Shown: positions 23,132 to 32,291 of the stretch, piece after piece | Numbering within the stretch: the stretch's first letter is position 1 | Layout: each line of letters starts with the position of its first letter | From: Microvirga arabica | GTDB lineage: Bacteria; Pseudomonadota; Alphaproteobacteria; Rhizobiales; Beijerinckiaceae | Reading direction: 5' to 3' | Length of the DNA: 54,557 bases | Assembly: GCF_016811235.1 (NCBI RefSeq) | Contig: NZ_JAFBID010000035.1 | Span: 1 to 54,557, forward strand | Notes under the pieces: model-generated | Database searches by the model: none | What the model saw: the letters and a program-made list of their open reading frames with translations, nothing else | What the model was told of the DNA's origin: nothing | Translations under genes and position numbers: made by a program

Positions 23132-25408
23132 ATGGCAGAGGATGGGCAGAATGTACGGCTCCAGGTCGCGAACGCGCGACCGGACGATTCCGGGCGAGGC
23201 ATCGCCCGCATGAGCCGGCAAGCCCTGGCTGAGATCGGCGTTCAGGAAGGCCAGGCTGTCGAGATCATCGGAAAGCGCCACACCACGGCCATTGCGGTCA
23301 CACCTTATGCCGAAGACGAAGGCCTCAATATCGTGCGCCTCGACGGCCTGCAACGCGTGAACGCGGGTGTCGGCAGCGGCGACCATGTGGAGGTCAAGCG
23401 TGCCGATGTCCGCCCTGCCACCCGTGTCGTGCTGGCGCCGGCTCAGAAAGGGCTGCGGCTTCAAGGTTCCGGCGACGCTCTGAAACGCACCTTCCATCAG
23501 CGCCCGCTCACGGCCGGCGACGTGATCTCCACTTCGGTGTACTCGCAGCGTTCGACCGATCAGCGCCTGCCGGAGGAACTGCGAGGACTGCTCAACATCC
23601 CGGCCTATGGTCTGCAGGAAATCCGCCTTGTAGTCGTCACGACCCAGCCGCGCGGCATCGTGCACGTGACGGCGGAGACCGAGATCGAGCTGCGTCCGCA
23701 ATTCGAGGAGCCGCGTGAGGCCCGCCGTGCCGATGTGACCTATGATGATATCGGCGGGCTCGGCACCACGGTCGATCAGCTGCGAGAAATGGTGGAGCTG
23801 CCGCTTCGCCATCCGGAACTGTTCCAGCGTCTCGGCATCGACCCGCCCAAGGGCGTGCTGCTCTACGGCCCGCCCGGCACCGGCAAGACACGGCTGGCGC
23901 GTGCCGTGGCCAACGAGACGGAGGCGCAGTTCTACCACATCGCCGGTCCCGAGATCATGGGCCGTCACTACGGCGAGTCGGAACAGCGTCTGCGGCAGGT
24001 GTTCCAGGAGGCGCAGCAGAATGCGCCGGCCATCATCTTCATTGACGAAATCGACAGCATTGCGCCCAAGCGCGAGGAGGTGACCGGCGAGGTCGAGCGG
24101 CGCATCGTTGCGCAGCTTCTCACCCTCATGGACGGCTTGGAGCCGCGGCAGAACATCGTGGTGATCGGCGCGACGAACCGGCGCGAGGCCATCGACGAGG
24201 CCTTGCGCCGACCTGGCCGCTTCGATCGCGAGATCGTCATCGGGGTGCCGGACGAACCGGGGCGCCGGGAAATCATGGGCATTCACACCCGCGGCATGCC
24301 CTTGGCCGAGGACGTGAATCTCGATGAGATCGCCCGCATCACCTACGGCTTCGTCGGTGCCGATCTGGCGGCGCTGTCCCGCGAGGCCGCCATGGACTCG
24401 CTGAGGCGGATCCTGCCCGGCATCAACCTGCGCGACGGCATTCCGTCAAACGTGCTGGAGAGCCTGCAGGTGAACCGGCAGGACTTCATGAATGCCATGA
24501 AGCGCGTCCAACCGTCGGCGCTCCGCGAGATCATGATCCAGGTGCCGAACGTGACCTGGGACGATATCGGCGGTGTCGAGGAGGCTCGGATCCGTCTGCG
24601 CGAGGGCGTGGAGCTTCCGCTCAAGAGCCCAGAATCCTTCCTTCGCCTCGGGATTCGTCCGGCCAAGGGCTTCCTGCTCTTTGGACCGCCCGGAACCGGC
24701 AAGACCCTTCTGGCAAAGGCGGTCGCCCGCGAGGCTCAGGCCAACTTCGTGGCGACTAAATCCTCGGATCTCCTGTCGAAGTGGTATGGCGAGTCCGAGC
24801 AGCAGGTCTCGCGCCTCTTCGCTCGTGCCCGCCAGGTCGCCCCGACGGTCATTTTCATCGACGAGATCGACTCGCTCGCTCCCGTGCGCGGTGGCGGGCT
24901 CGGAGAACCCGCCGTCACGGAGCGGGTGGTCAACACGATCCTGGCCGAGATGGACGGGCTTGAGGAACTGCAGGGGGTCGTTGTAATGGCGGCCACGAAC
25001 AGACCCAACCTTATTGACCCTGCCCTTCTGCGGCCCGGGCGCTTCGACGAGCTGATCTATGTGCCGGTTCCCGATGCCAAGGGCCGCCGGCATATCCTTG
25101 GCATCCACACTAAGGCGATGCCGCTTGGACCGGACGTTGATCTCGACAGCATCGCTGAACGGACCGACCGGTATACGGGGGCCGATCTCGAAGACCTGAC
25201 GCGCCGGGCCGGCCTCCTCGCCCTGCGGGAATCGCTTCAGGCGCAGAGCGTGACCATGGCGCATTTCGAGCAGTCCCTGCGCGAGACGCGCCCGTCCGTC
25301 ACACCTGAGATGGAGCGGGAATACGAGGAGCTGGTCGGCACCCTCAAGCAGACAGGACCGCAGCGCCAACCCATCGGTTTCCTGCCCGTCAGGCAGGCTG
25401 CCGAGTAG
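23132..25408 (+). CDS. Cdc48/p97/VAT-like double-AAA ATPase
   Basis: A 758-residue type II AAA+ ATPase. The N-domain (about 1-185) has the double-psi barrel start VRLQVANARPDDSGRGIARMS. Then comes D1 (about 205-440) with Walker A GPPGTGKTRLA at about 246, Walker B IIFIDEIDSIAPKRE and an Arg finger in LRRPGRFDREI. D2 (about 478-715) has GPPGTGKTLLA at about 518, VIFIDEIDSLAP and RPGRFDELIYVPVPD. Both modules look active. Eukaryotic and archaeal relatives unfold proteins from complexes; bacterial copies are scattered and probably acquired by transfer. The start at 23132 has GGGAAG upstream; the longer open frame upstream to 22817 overlaps the preceding gene. Confidence 0.92.
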   Translation: MAEDGQNVRLQVANARPDDSGRGIARMSRQALAEIGVQEGQAVEIIGKRHTTAIAVTPYAEDEGLNIVRLDGLQRVNAGVGSGDHVEVKRADVRPATRVVLAPAQKGLRLQGSGDALKRTFHQRPLTAGDVISTSVYSQRSTDQRLPEELRGLLNIPAYGLQEIRLVVVTTQPRGIVHVTAETEIELRPQFEEPREARRADVTYDDIGGLGTTVDQLREMVELPLRHPELFQRLGIDPPKGVLLYGPPGTGKTRLARAVANETEAQFYHIAGPEIMGRHYGESEQRLRQVFQEAQQNAPAIIFIDEIDSIAPKREEVTGEVERRIVAQLLTLMDGLEPRQNIVVIGATNRREAIDEALRRPGRFDREIVIGVPDEPGRREIMGIHTRGMPLAEDVNLDEIARITYGFVGADLAALSREAAMDSLRRILPGINLRDGIPSNVLESLQVNRQDFMNAMKRVQPSALREIMIQVPNVTWDDIGGVEEARIRLREGVELPLKSPESFLRLGIRPAKGFLLFGPPGTGKTLLAKAVAREAQANFVATKSSDLLSKWYGESEQQVSRLFARARQVAPTVIFIDEIDSLAPVRGGGLGEPAVTERVVNTILAEMDGLEELQGVVVMAATNRPNLIDPALLRPGRFDELIYVPVPDAKGRRHILGIHTKAMPLGPDVDLDSIAERTDRYTGADLEDLTRRAGLLALRESLQAQSVTMAHFEQSLRETRPSVTPEMEREYEELVGTLKQTGPQRQPIGFLPVRQAAE

Positions 25409-25480
25409 CCCGGTCGTCTGAACAGAAAGGGCTCGTGGCACCGCGGTCATGAGCCACTTTTCGTAATGGGGCAGGCAAAG

Positions 25481-25508
25481 AAAAGGCGTGGACCCGAAGG
25501 TCCACGCC
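25481..25508 (-). terminator. Terminator of the repeat-containing secreted protein gene
   Basis: Perfect 10-bp stem GGCGTGGACC/GGTCCACGCC with a 4-base loop. On the minus strand it is followed by TTTTCTTT. It starts 22 bases after the stop codon of the gene at 25531. Confidence 0.9.
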
Positions 25509-25530
25509 TGTTGTTGAGACGGTGCAAGAT

Positions 25531-25968
25531 TTACCGAGCGCAAGCCACCGGAACACGGGTGTTCGACTGCGGATCGAGAACCGTGCGGCACGGAACTCCA
25601 TTCACCGTCCGAATCTCATGCGGTGCCGCATAGGGGAACGGCGAAGCCGGAGTACCGGACACGGGAGCGCCCATCATGGAGCCGCCGGGAGCAGGAGCGA
25701 TGCTGCCCGTTGCAACCACGTCAGTGTCCATGGCCATCGGGGCCGCCGAAACGCCTGCCACCGGACCGGCGCAGGCTACCGGGATCCTGGACTTGGAGCT
25801 GTAGTCATAGACAGTGCGGCATGGCACGCCGTTGATCCAGCGGATCTCGTGCGGAGCCGCATACGGGAACGGGGAATTCGGCGTCCCGGAGGCCGGCTGC
25901 GCAACGGCAGAGCCAATCCCGGAAAGGGCCATCAGACCGGCGCCAGCAATGAGTGCGATCCTCTTCAT
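25531..25968 (-). CDS. Secreted protein with two internal repeats
   Basis: A 145-residue exported protein with signal peptide MKRIALIAGAGLMALSGIGSAVA. Two copies of a segment of about 42 residues follow. Each contains SGTP-SPFPYAAPHEIR, then NGVPCRTV and R-PVACA, with two Cys that may form a disulfide. The copies are joined by a Met/Gly/Ala-rich linker with MAMDTDVVATGS. I do not recognise the family. Each unit probably folds on its own and the gene arose by internal duplication. ATG at 25968 follows CAGGAG. A terminator is present. Confidence 0.78.
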   Translation of the reverse strand: MKRIALIAGAGLMALSGIGSAVAQPASGTPNSPFPYAAPHEIRWINGVPCRTVYDYSSKSRIPVACAGPVAGVSAAPMAMDTDVVATGSIAPAPGGSMMGAPVSGTPASPFPYAAPHEIRTVNGVPCRTVLDPQSNTRVPVACAR

Positions 25969-26479
25969 AGAAGTCTCCTGTGCTTGGTTTAGGCATGGCT
26001 TCTCGCCATAAGAACACAGGCTTAACGCGCTCGGATCGATTGGTTTCCAAGCGCCGCGGATCCCCACAGAGTTGTGATGAACAATTCACAAGAGGCCAGA
26101 CGCGATACTGTCAAGCATATACTCGCGATATCGCAGGATAACCTTTGCTTTATAATGATATGTGCTGCTGGAACCGCAGGAGGCAATCTACATCTATTCT
26201 AAACTTCGGCGACTTTACCCTACCTGATACGCCGAAATGACAAGCTTTCATCTACGGAAATATCATGCATCAAGATCGTCAAGACCCCGGCACTATCGCG
26301 CCTAATCGCGGTCGGGACACCAGCTCATCGTATTGCGCAGACCACGGGCAACGAGCCTAAGGCCCGGTTTCCACCAAGGCTCAATTGCGTTTCTTCCTTT
26401 GATCGCTGGAAGCCTCTTGGCTGAAGGTGTCAGCCAAGAGGATCGAGGTTCACTGTCGATCCGACCTGCACGCTGCCTC
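25969..26479. other. Intergenic region
   Basis: About 510 bases. The half next to the secreted protein gene is AT-rich (25990-26280) and must carry its promoter. I see no supported gene. Part of it holds the hairpin at 26413-26441. Confidence 0.45.
26413..26441 (-). terminator. Long hairpin downstream of the dpp operon
   Basis: A perfect 12-bp stem CCTCTTGGCTGA/TCAGCCAAGAGG with a 5-base loop, 39 bases after the last dpp gene. No U tract follows on either strand, so it is either a Rho-assisted stop or a 3'-end stabiliser. Confidence 0.5.
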
Positions 26480-27484
26480 CTATGCGGCGGCATCCACCGC
26501 CAAGCGCCCTTCATGAATGGCGTGGCAGGCGACCCCACCGAGGAGAGGCGGAATCTCAGCCCGGCAGCGTTCGTTGGCGAAGGGGCAGCGCGGGTTGAAG
26601 GTGCAGCCGGAGGGCGGGCTGATCGGGTTCGGGATCTCGCCGCTCACGGGAATGCGCTGGCGCCCGGTCATGCCCACATCCGGCACCGCATCGAGGAGCA
26701 TGCGGGTATAGGGATGCTTCGGCTGCGCGAAGAGTTCGCGCCCGTTGGAGATCTCGACGATGCGGCCGAGATACATCACGCCGATCCGGGTCGCCATGTG
26801 ACGCACCACAGCGAGGTTGTGGCTGATGAGCAGGTAGGTCAGGCCGAGACGGTCCTGCAGATCGCGCATGAGATTCAGGATCTGCGCCTGTACCGACACG
26901 TCGAGAGCCGAGGTCGGCTCGTCGCAGACGATGAATTCCGCATTCGACGCGAGCGCACGCGCAATCGCGACGCGCTGGCGCTGGCCGCCTGAGAACTCGT
27001 GCGGGTACTTCTTGCCGTCTGCCGGATGGAGCCCGACCAGCGTCAGCAGTTCCCCGACCCGCGCTTCGATCTCCTTCTCCCGCTCGATCAAGTGGAAGGC
27101 ACGGATCGGCTCGGCCACAATGCGGTCTACCTGCCAGCGCGGATTGAGGCTGGCATAGGGGTCCTGGAAGATCATCTGGATGCGCCGGCGCAGGCGCTGG
27201 CGTTCGGCCAAAGCGGCCTTGCTGGACATGGAGACGCCGTCGATCACCACCTCGCCATTCGTCGGCGGCAGCAAGCCCACCACCATGCGGGCTACCGTGG
27301 ACTTGCCCGACCCGGACTCGCCGACGAGCGCGAAGGTTTCGCCCTTGGCAATGGAGAAGGAGACGCCGTCGACTGCTTTCAGAAATTGCTTTTCGCCGCC
27401 TTCCAGCACCCGGTTGAGCCAAGGCTTTGAGACGTCGAACTCGCGGCGCAGGTCTTTGACTTCGACATAGGAACGCTCGGTCAC
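26480..27484 (-). CDS. Dipeptide/oligopeptide ABC transporter ATP-binding protein, DppF/OppF type
   Basis: A 334-residue cytosolic ATPase. It has Walker A GESGSGKST, Q-loop IFQDPYASLNPR, signature SGGQRQR, Walker B FIVCDEPTSALD and the H-loop LISHNLA. The C-terminal oligo_HPY extension has PYTRMLLDAVP and CTFNPRCPFANERC, which in relatives binds an iron-sulfur cluster or guides assembly. The start is GTG at 27484, overlapping the TGA of the preceding gene by four bases (GTGA), a sign of translational coupling. It pairs with the ATPase upstream to drive the permease. Confidence 0.95.
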   Translation of the reverse strand: MTERSYVEVKDLRREFDVSKPWLNRVLEGGEKQFLKAVDGVSFSIAKGETFALVGESGSGKSTVARMVVGLLPPTNGEVVIDGVSMSSKAALAERQRLRRRIQMIFQDPYASLNPRWQVDRIVAEPIRAFHLIEREKEIEARVGELLTLVGLHPADGKKYPHEFSGGQRQRVAIARALASNAEFIVCDEPTSALDVSVQAQILNLMRDLQDRLGLTYLLISHNLAVVRHMATRIGVMYLGRIVEISNGRELFAQPKHPYTRMLLDAVPDVGMTGRQRIPVSGEIPNPISPPSGCTFNPRCPFANERCRAEIPPLLGGVACHAIHEGRLAVDAAA

Positions 27485-28473
27485 GCAACAGCCTCCGATC
27501 GGGCGGAAGATTCGTCGTAGAGATGGCAGGCCACACGATGCTCGCTGTGCTGGATCGGCTCCGGCCGCTCGACCCGGCAGCGGTCGAACACATAGGGGCA
27601 GCGCGGATTGAAGGGGCATCCTGGCGGAATGGCTGACAGGCGCGGCATCGAGCCCGGGATCTGCACGAGGCGGTCCGTCTCGCTCTCCAGGGACGGGATC
27701 GCGCCCATGAGCCCCTTGGCATAGGGATGCAAGGGGTTCTGCACGACGTCCCGCACGGGGCCGATCTCGGCGATGCGGCCCGCATACATCACGGCCACGC
27801 GGTCGGCGGTTTCGGCGATCACACCCATGTCGTGCGTGACGAGCATGATGGCCGTGCCGTGCTCGCGCCCGAGGCGCTTCAGGAGCGAGATGATCTGCGC
27901 CTGCACGGAGACGTCGAGGGCCGTCGTCGGCTCGTCGGCGATGATAAGCTCCGGCTCCGCACACAGGGCGAGCGCGATGACGACGCGCTGGCGCATTCCG
28001 CCGGAGAACTCGTGCGGATAGCTGTCGATCCGCCTCTCCGGCGCCGGGATGCCGACCTCCGCCAGAAGGTCGATGGCGCGCTTGCGCGCGGCGGAAGCGG
28101 AGAGGTTCGTGTGGGTGCGGATGGTCTCGACGAGTTGCTCGCTGACCCGGTAGAGAGGGTTGAGGCTGGTCAGCGGATCCTGGAAGATCATGCCGATGCG
28201 CTTGCCGCGCACCCGGCGCATCTCCTCGGGCGGCAGATTGTCGATGCGCATGCCCGACAGCAGGACCTCGCCCCCAGCGATGCGGCCTGGCGGATCGATG
28301 AGGCCGATGACGGCGGAGCCCGTCACCGATTTGCCGGCACCGGATTCGCCGACGACGCCGAGCACTTCGCCCTTGCCGATGTCGAAGGAAATGCCATCGA
28401 TGGCCTTGAGAATGCCGCGGCGCGTGACGAACTCGACGCGCAGGTCACGGACGGAGAGGACGGGTTGAGCCAT
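27481..28473 (-). CDS. Dipeptide/oligopeptide ABC transporter ATP-binding protein, DppD/OppD type
   Basis: About 330 residues. It has Walker A GESGAGKSVTG, Q-loop IFQDPLTSLNPLYRV, signature FSGGMRQR, Walker B LIIADEPTTALD, H-loop LVTHDMG and the oligo_HPY tail with CPFNPRCPYVFDRC. It is the partner of DppF. I chose ATG 28473 (MAQPVL) with GAGG upstream; an ATG at 28491 overlaps the dppC stop by ATGA and is equally plausible. The substrate is decided by the binding protein, not here. Confidence 0.94.
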   Translation of the reverse strand: MAQPVLSVRDLRVEFVTRRGILKAIDGISFDIGKGEVLGVVGESGAGKSVTGSAVIGLIDPPGRIAGGEVLLSGMRIDNLPPEEMRRVRGKRIGMIFQDPLTSLNPLYRVSEQLVETIRTHTNLSASAARKRAIDLLAEVGIPAPERRIDSYPHEFSGGMRQRVVIALALCAEPELIIADEPTTALDVSVQAQIISLLKRLGREHGTAIMLVTHDMGVIAETADRVAVMYAGRIAEIGPVRDVVQNPLHPYAKGLMGAIPSLESETDRLVQIPGSMPRLSAIPPGCPFNPRCPYVFDRCRVERPEPIQHSEHRVACHLYDESSARSEAVA

Positions 28474-28487
28474 GGATGTCGCCTCTT

Positions 28488-29444
28488 TCATCGCAGCTTC
28501 GGATTGAGCGCATCGCGCAGCCAATCGCCCAGGAGGTTGATGGCGAGCACGAGAACGGCGAGCGCAATGCCCGGGAAGGCCACGATCCACCATTCGCCGG
28601 AGAACAGGTAGTTGTTGCCGATGCGGATCAGCGTGCCGAGGGACGGCATAGTCTCGGGCATGCCGGTTCCGAGGAACGACAGGGTTGCCTCGGTGATGAC
28701 GGCAAGCGCCAGGTTGATGGTGGCGATCACCAGCACCGGACCGAGAACGTTCGGCAGAACATGCCGGAACATGATCACCGGGGTCGGCAGGCCGATGAGC
28801 CGGGCGGCGGCAATGTAGTCCTTGTTCTTCTCCACCATCACCGAGCCGCGCACGGTGCGGGCATATTGCACCCAGAAACTCAGGCCGATGGAGAAAACCA
28901 GCACGGAAAGAGTCGTCATCTCGCTGAGTTGACCTCCGAGGACGGCTTTAACCACACCGTCCACAAGAAGGGCGATCAGAATTGCCGGAAAGGTCAGCTG
29001 CACGTCGGCGATGCGCATGATGATGGCGTCGGTCGTGCCTCCCACATAGCCGGCGATTAGGCCTAGGGTGATCCCAAGAGTGGCCGAAAGAGCCACACCA
29101 AGGATGCCCACCGTAAGCGAGATGCGCAGGCCATAGAGAATGGCCGAAAAGATGTCCCGGCCCTGCTCGTCCGTGCCCAGCACGAAAGGCATCTGCCCTT
29201 CGGCGCTCCAAATCGGCGGCAGCCGGCTGTTCATGAGCTCCAGCTGCGCGGGATCGAACGGATCCTGCGGCGACAGGATCCCTGCCAGGATGGCGGAGGC
29301 CATGAAGAGACCGGTCAAAAAGGCGGCCACCATCGTGAGCTTGGAACGCTTGAAGCTCGCCCAGACGTCGCTGTCGAAGAAGCGGCCGGCCCATGTGGTA
29401 GGCGGTGAATGCGGCGCGGGTGCCGCCTGGATTGCGTCTGCCAT
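28488..29444 (-). CDS. Dipeptide/oligopeptide ABC transporter permease, DppC type
   Basis: A 318-residue inner-membrane protein with an OppC_N-like first helix (about 35-60) and a BPD_transp_1 domain (about 110-310). LGTDEQGRDIFSAILYG is the family's conserved periplasmic segment. The EAA motif, which docks on the ATPase, lies around EATLSFLGTGMPETMPSLG. GAGGAGGG precedes the ATG. It overlaps dppD and follows dppB by 10 bases. Confidence 0.94.
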   Translation of the reverse strand: MADAIQAAPAPHSPPTTWAGRFFDSDVWASFKRSKLTMVAAFLTGLFMASAILAGILSPQDPFDPAQLELMNSRLPPIWSAEGQMPFVLGTDEQGRDIFSAILYGLRISLTVGILGVALSATLGITLGLIAGYVGGTTDAIIMRIADVQLTFPAILIALLVDGVVKAVLGGQLSEMTTLSVLVFSIGLSFWVQYARTVRGSVMVEKNKDYIAAARLIGLPTPVIMFRHVLPNVLGPVLVIATINLALAVITEATLSFLGTGMPETMPSLGTLIRIGNNYLFSGEWWIVAFPGIALAVLVLAINLLGDWLRDALNPKLR

Positions 29445-29454
29445 GGTTCCCTCC

Positions 29455-30435
29455 TCAGGCCGGCTGCCGGATGGACGTTCTCAGGCGGGGATCGACGATC
29501 GTGTAGAGGATGTCGACGGCGAGGTTGATCAGGACGAAGATGAGCGCCACCAGCATCAGGTAGGCGGCCATGATCGGAATATCGACGTTCTGAACCGCCT
29601 GCACGAACAGGAGGCCCATGCCGGGCCACTGGAACACGGTCTCCGTGATGATCGCAAAGGCGATCACCGAGCCGAACTGCAGGCCCACGATGGTGATGAC
29701 CGGAACCAGCGTGTTCTTGAGCGCGTGCCCAAAATGAATCGCCCGGGTGGTGAGCCCCCTCGCCCGTGCGAACTTGATATAATCGGTGCGCAGCACCTCC
29801 AGCATCTCCGCCCGAACGATGCGCATGATCAGCGTCATCTGGAACAGGCCGAGCGTGATCGATGGCATGATCAGAGCCTTCAGACCCGAGGTGGTGAGAA
29901 GCCCCGTCGACCACCAGCCCAGGCGAACCGTGTCGCCGCGCCCGAAGGACGGCAGCCACCCGAGGATGACGGAAAAGAGATAGATCAGCAGAATGCCGAT
30001 TAGGAATGTTGGCAGCGAGATGCCGATGAGCGAGATCGTCTGGAACACCTTGGCGAGGAAGCTATCCCGTTTGAGGCCTGAATAGACACCCATGAGGACG
30101 CCGAACCCGATTGCGAAAAGGGTCGCGCAGAAGGCGAGCTCCAGGGTGGCCGGCATGCGCTCGGCCAGCAGATCGGACACAGGCTGCCGGAACTGGTAGG
30201 ACACGCCGAACTCTCCCCGGACGGCGCTGGAAAGATAACGTGCGAACTGCACCGGAACCGGGTCATCGAGGCCGAGAGAGCGGCGGACCTGCTCCCGCTC
30301 AGCCGCGGGGGTGTCGAGGGAGACGATCTGGTTCACCGGATCGCCGGCAAAGCGGAACATAGCAAACGAAATAATGCCGACGGCTAGGAGAACGCCAATA
30401 GCCTGGAGGGCACGTCGAATGACAAAAGCAAACAT
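29455..30435 (-). CDS. Dipeptide/oligopeptide ABC transporter permease, DppB type
   Basis: A 326-residue inner-membrane protein. The start MFAFVIRRALQAIGVLLAV is the typical N-terminal helix. QFARYLSSAVRGEFGVSYQFRQPV is the conserved segment that follows. The EAA-like motif is near FARARGLTTRAIHFGHALKN. It forms a heterodimer with DppC. The frame remains open upstream to 30525, but ATG 30435 agrees with the family start. A hairpin lies between this gene and the binding-protein gene. Confidence 0.94.
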   Translation of the reverse strand: MFAFVIRRALQAIGVLLAVGIISFAMFRFAGDPVNQIVSLDTPAAEREQVRRSLGLDDPVPVQFARYLSSAVRGEFGVSYQFRQPVSDLLAERMPATLELAFCATLFAIGFGVLMGVYSGLKRDSFLAKVFQTISLIGISLPTFLIGILLIYLFSVILGWLPSFGRGDTVRLGWWSTGLLTTSGLKALIMPSITLGLFQMTLIMRIVRAEMLEVLRTDYIKFARARGLTTRAIHFGHALKNTLVPVITIVGLQFGSVIAFAIITETVFQWPGMGLLFVQAVQNVDIPIMAAYLMLVALIFVLINLAVDILYTIVDPRLRTSIRQPA

Positions 30436-30496
30436 GCACAATCTCTTGATCGCTGCGCCTCGGGCGAACTTGCTCGTCCGGGGCCTTCGAATGAAC

Positions 30497-30524
30497 TGTC
30501 CCGGGCAGCGAGCTGCCCGGGACA
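30497..30524 (-). promoter_or_regulatory. Intercistronic hairpin between the binding-protein and permease genes
   Basis: A 13-bp perfect inverted repeat TGTCCCGGGCAGC/GCTGCCCGGGACA with only a 2-base centre lies 17 bases after the binding-protein stop. There is no U tract. In peptide and maltose transporter operons similar structures protect the binding-protein mRNA and cut expression of the permease genes. Confidence 0.6.
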
Positions 30525-30540
30525 TGCGATCAGGCGCGGA

Positions 30541-32139
30541 CTATTCCTTCTTCTGGGCCCAGTAGAGCAGCACCTGATTGTCGGCGCGCTGAACCAGGTT
30601 CACCTTGTTCGAGACGCCCCACGCGAGAGCCTGCTGGTGCAGCGGAATGTAGGCATAGTCTTCGGTCGAGATCTTGTAGGCTTCCTTGATCATCTGGTCG
30701 CGCTTCTCCTTGTTGCTCTCGACCAGGATCTTGTCCGTCAGCTCGTCATGCTGCTTGTTGCAGTAGTTGCCGAGATTCGACTCGCCTCGCGAGGAATTCG
30801 GATCATTGCGGCAGCCCTGGATGTCGAACAGCACGTTGTGGCTATCAAAGGTTCCAGGAGTCCAGCCCAGCAGGTAGAACGAGGTGTTGTAGTTGCCGGA
30901 CTTCAGCACCTTACCAAAGTACTGCGCCTTCGGCTGAGCCATCAGGTTCACCTTGACGCCGGCGCGAGCCAGCATGCCGACGACGGCCTGGCAGATCGCC
31001 TCGTCGTTGACATAGCGGTCGTTCGGGCAGTCCATGCCGACCTCGAAGCCGTTCGGATAACCCGCATCAGCCAGGAGCTTCTTGGCAGCCTCGACATCAT
31101 ACTTCGGGCGCTCGAAATCCTTTGAGAGCGCGAAAATCTGAGGCGCGATCATGAGAGCCGAAGGCGTCGCCATGCCGCGCATGACGCGGGACTTGATGGT
31201 CTCGATGTCGATGGCCTTATAGAAGGCCTCACGGACGCGCTTGTCCTTGAAGGGGTTTTTGCCCTTCACGTTCGAGAACAGAAGCTCGTCGCGGGTCTGG
31301 TCGAACCCCAGGAAGATGGTGCGCAGCTCGGGGCCCGCTTGCACCTTCGCATTGGCGCTGCTGTTGACGCGCTGGACGTCCTGCAGTGGAACTGGCTCCA
31401 CCACGTCCACCTCGCCCGAAAGTAGCGCAGCCACGCGGGTGGCGTCCGATGCGATGGGAGTGAAGACGATCTCATCCAGGTTATGCTCGACCTTGCCCCA
31501 CCATTCCTTGTGAGGCTTGAAGACGGTCTTCACGCCGGGCTGGTGGCTTTCGATCTTGAATGGGCCGGTCCCATTGGCGTTCAGCGAGGCGTAGCTCGGC
31601 GTGGTCGCGGCGGCGGGGGTCGGCTGAACGCTGTTGTTCGCCTCCGACCACTCCTTGTCCATGATGTACCAAGTATCCCACTGGGCATTCATGATCGGGT
31701 TAGGCGACTTCAGCTTCACGTCGACCGTGTGGTCGTCGACCTTCACCCACTCGGAGCCGCTCGGCACGCGGGTCTGGAAGTTCGAGCCCTGGGCGCGCAC
31801 GCGGTTGGCTGAGAAGATCACGTCGTCGGCATTGAACGGATTCCCGTTATGGAATTTCACGTTCTTGCGCAGGAAGAGGCGCCAAGTCATGCCGTCTTCG
31901 CTGATCTCCCAGCGCTCGGCGAGACCCGGAATAATGGAGAGATCCTTGTCGCGCTTGGTGAGACCCTCATAGACATGGCCGTGATGCGCGATCGTGGTGG
32001 TCTCGTTGAGGGTATACGGGTCGAGCGACTTGAGGTCGCCTTGGTTGGCATAGCGCAGGGTCACAGCCATGGCCGGCAGGGCGGCGCCGGTCATCAGCAC
32101 GGCAACCGTGGCGGCAAGGAATTTCGAACGTTTGGTCAT
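30541..32139 (-). CDS. Peptide/opine ABC transporter substrate-binding protein (SBP_bac_5)
   Basis: A 532-residue periplasmic protein with signal peptide MTKRSKFLAATVAVLMTGAALPAMA. Family landmarks are LRYANQGDLKSLDPYTLNETTT, VYEGLTKRDKDLSIIPGLAERWEISEDGMTWRLFLRKNVKFHNG, NPFNADDVIFSANRV, NGTGPFKIE and the late GWTPGTFDSHNVLF region. It captures the ligand and hands it to the DppBCDF complex. The exact ligand (peptides, N-acyl amino acids, opines or glutathione) cannot be told. It is the second gene of the possible operon after the deacetylase. Confidence 0.94.
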   Translation of the reverse strand: MTKRSKFLAATVAVLMTGAALPAMAVTLRYANQGDLKSLDPYTLNETTTIAHHGHVYEGLTKRDKDLSIIPGLAERWEISEDGMTWRLFLRKNVKFHNGNPFNADDVIFSANRVRAQGSNFQTRVPSGSEWVKVDDHTVDVKLKSPNPIMNAQWDTWYIMDKEWSEANNSVQPTPAAATTPSYASLNANGTGPFKIESHQPGVKTVFKPHKEWWGKVEHNLDEIVFTPIASDATRVAALLSGEVDVVEPVPLQDVQRVNSSANAKVQAGPELRTIFLGFDQTRDELLFSNVKGKNPFKDKRVREAFYKAIDIETIKSRVMRGMATPSALMIAPQIFALSKDFERPKYDVEAAKKLLADAGYPNGFEVGMDCPNDRYVNDEAICQAVVGMLARAGVKVNLMAQPKAQYFGKVLKSGNYNTSFYLLGWTPGTFDSHNVLFDIQGCRNDPNSSRGESNLGNYCNKQHDELTDKILVESNKEKRDQMIKEAYKISTEDYAYIPLHQQALAWGVSNKVNLVQRADNQVLLYWAQKKE

Positions 32140-32291
32140 CGTGTCTCTTTCTCCTCTGGAAGCCCCGCGTCTTTGCGCGGTGTTCTTCTTGTCGGAAGCT
32201 CGGCTTTTGTTTCCGCTCTTCCGTCGGGCATGAAGTTAGGCAGGAAAGTGGCCGGCGGTCTAGCCCTGTCTTGGGCCACCCTGCTTACCAA

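Noticed and set aside
22850..24286. Long minus-strand frame opposite the AAA ATPase
   Set aside because: No family features and the residue pattern expected from reversing GC-rich codons; the plus-strand frame has full AAA motifs.
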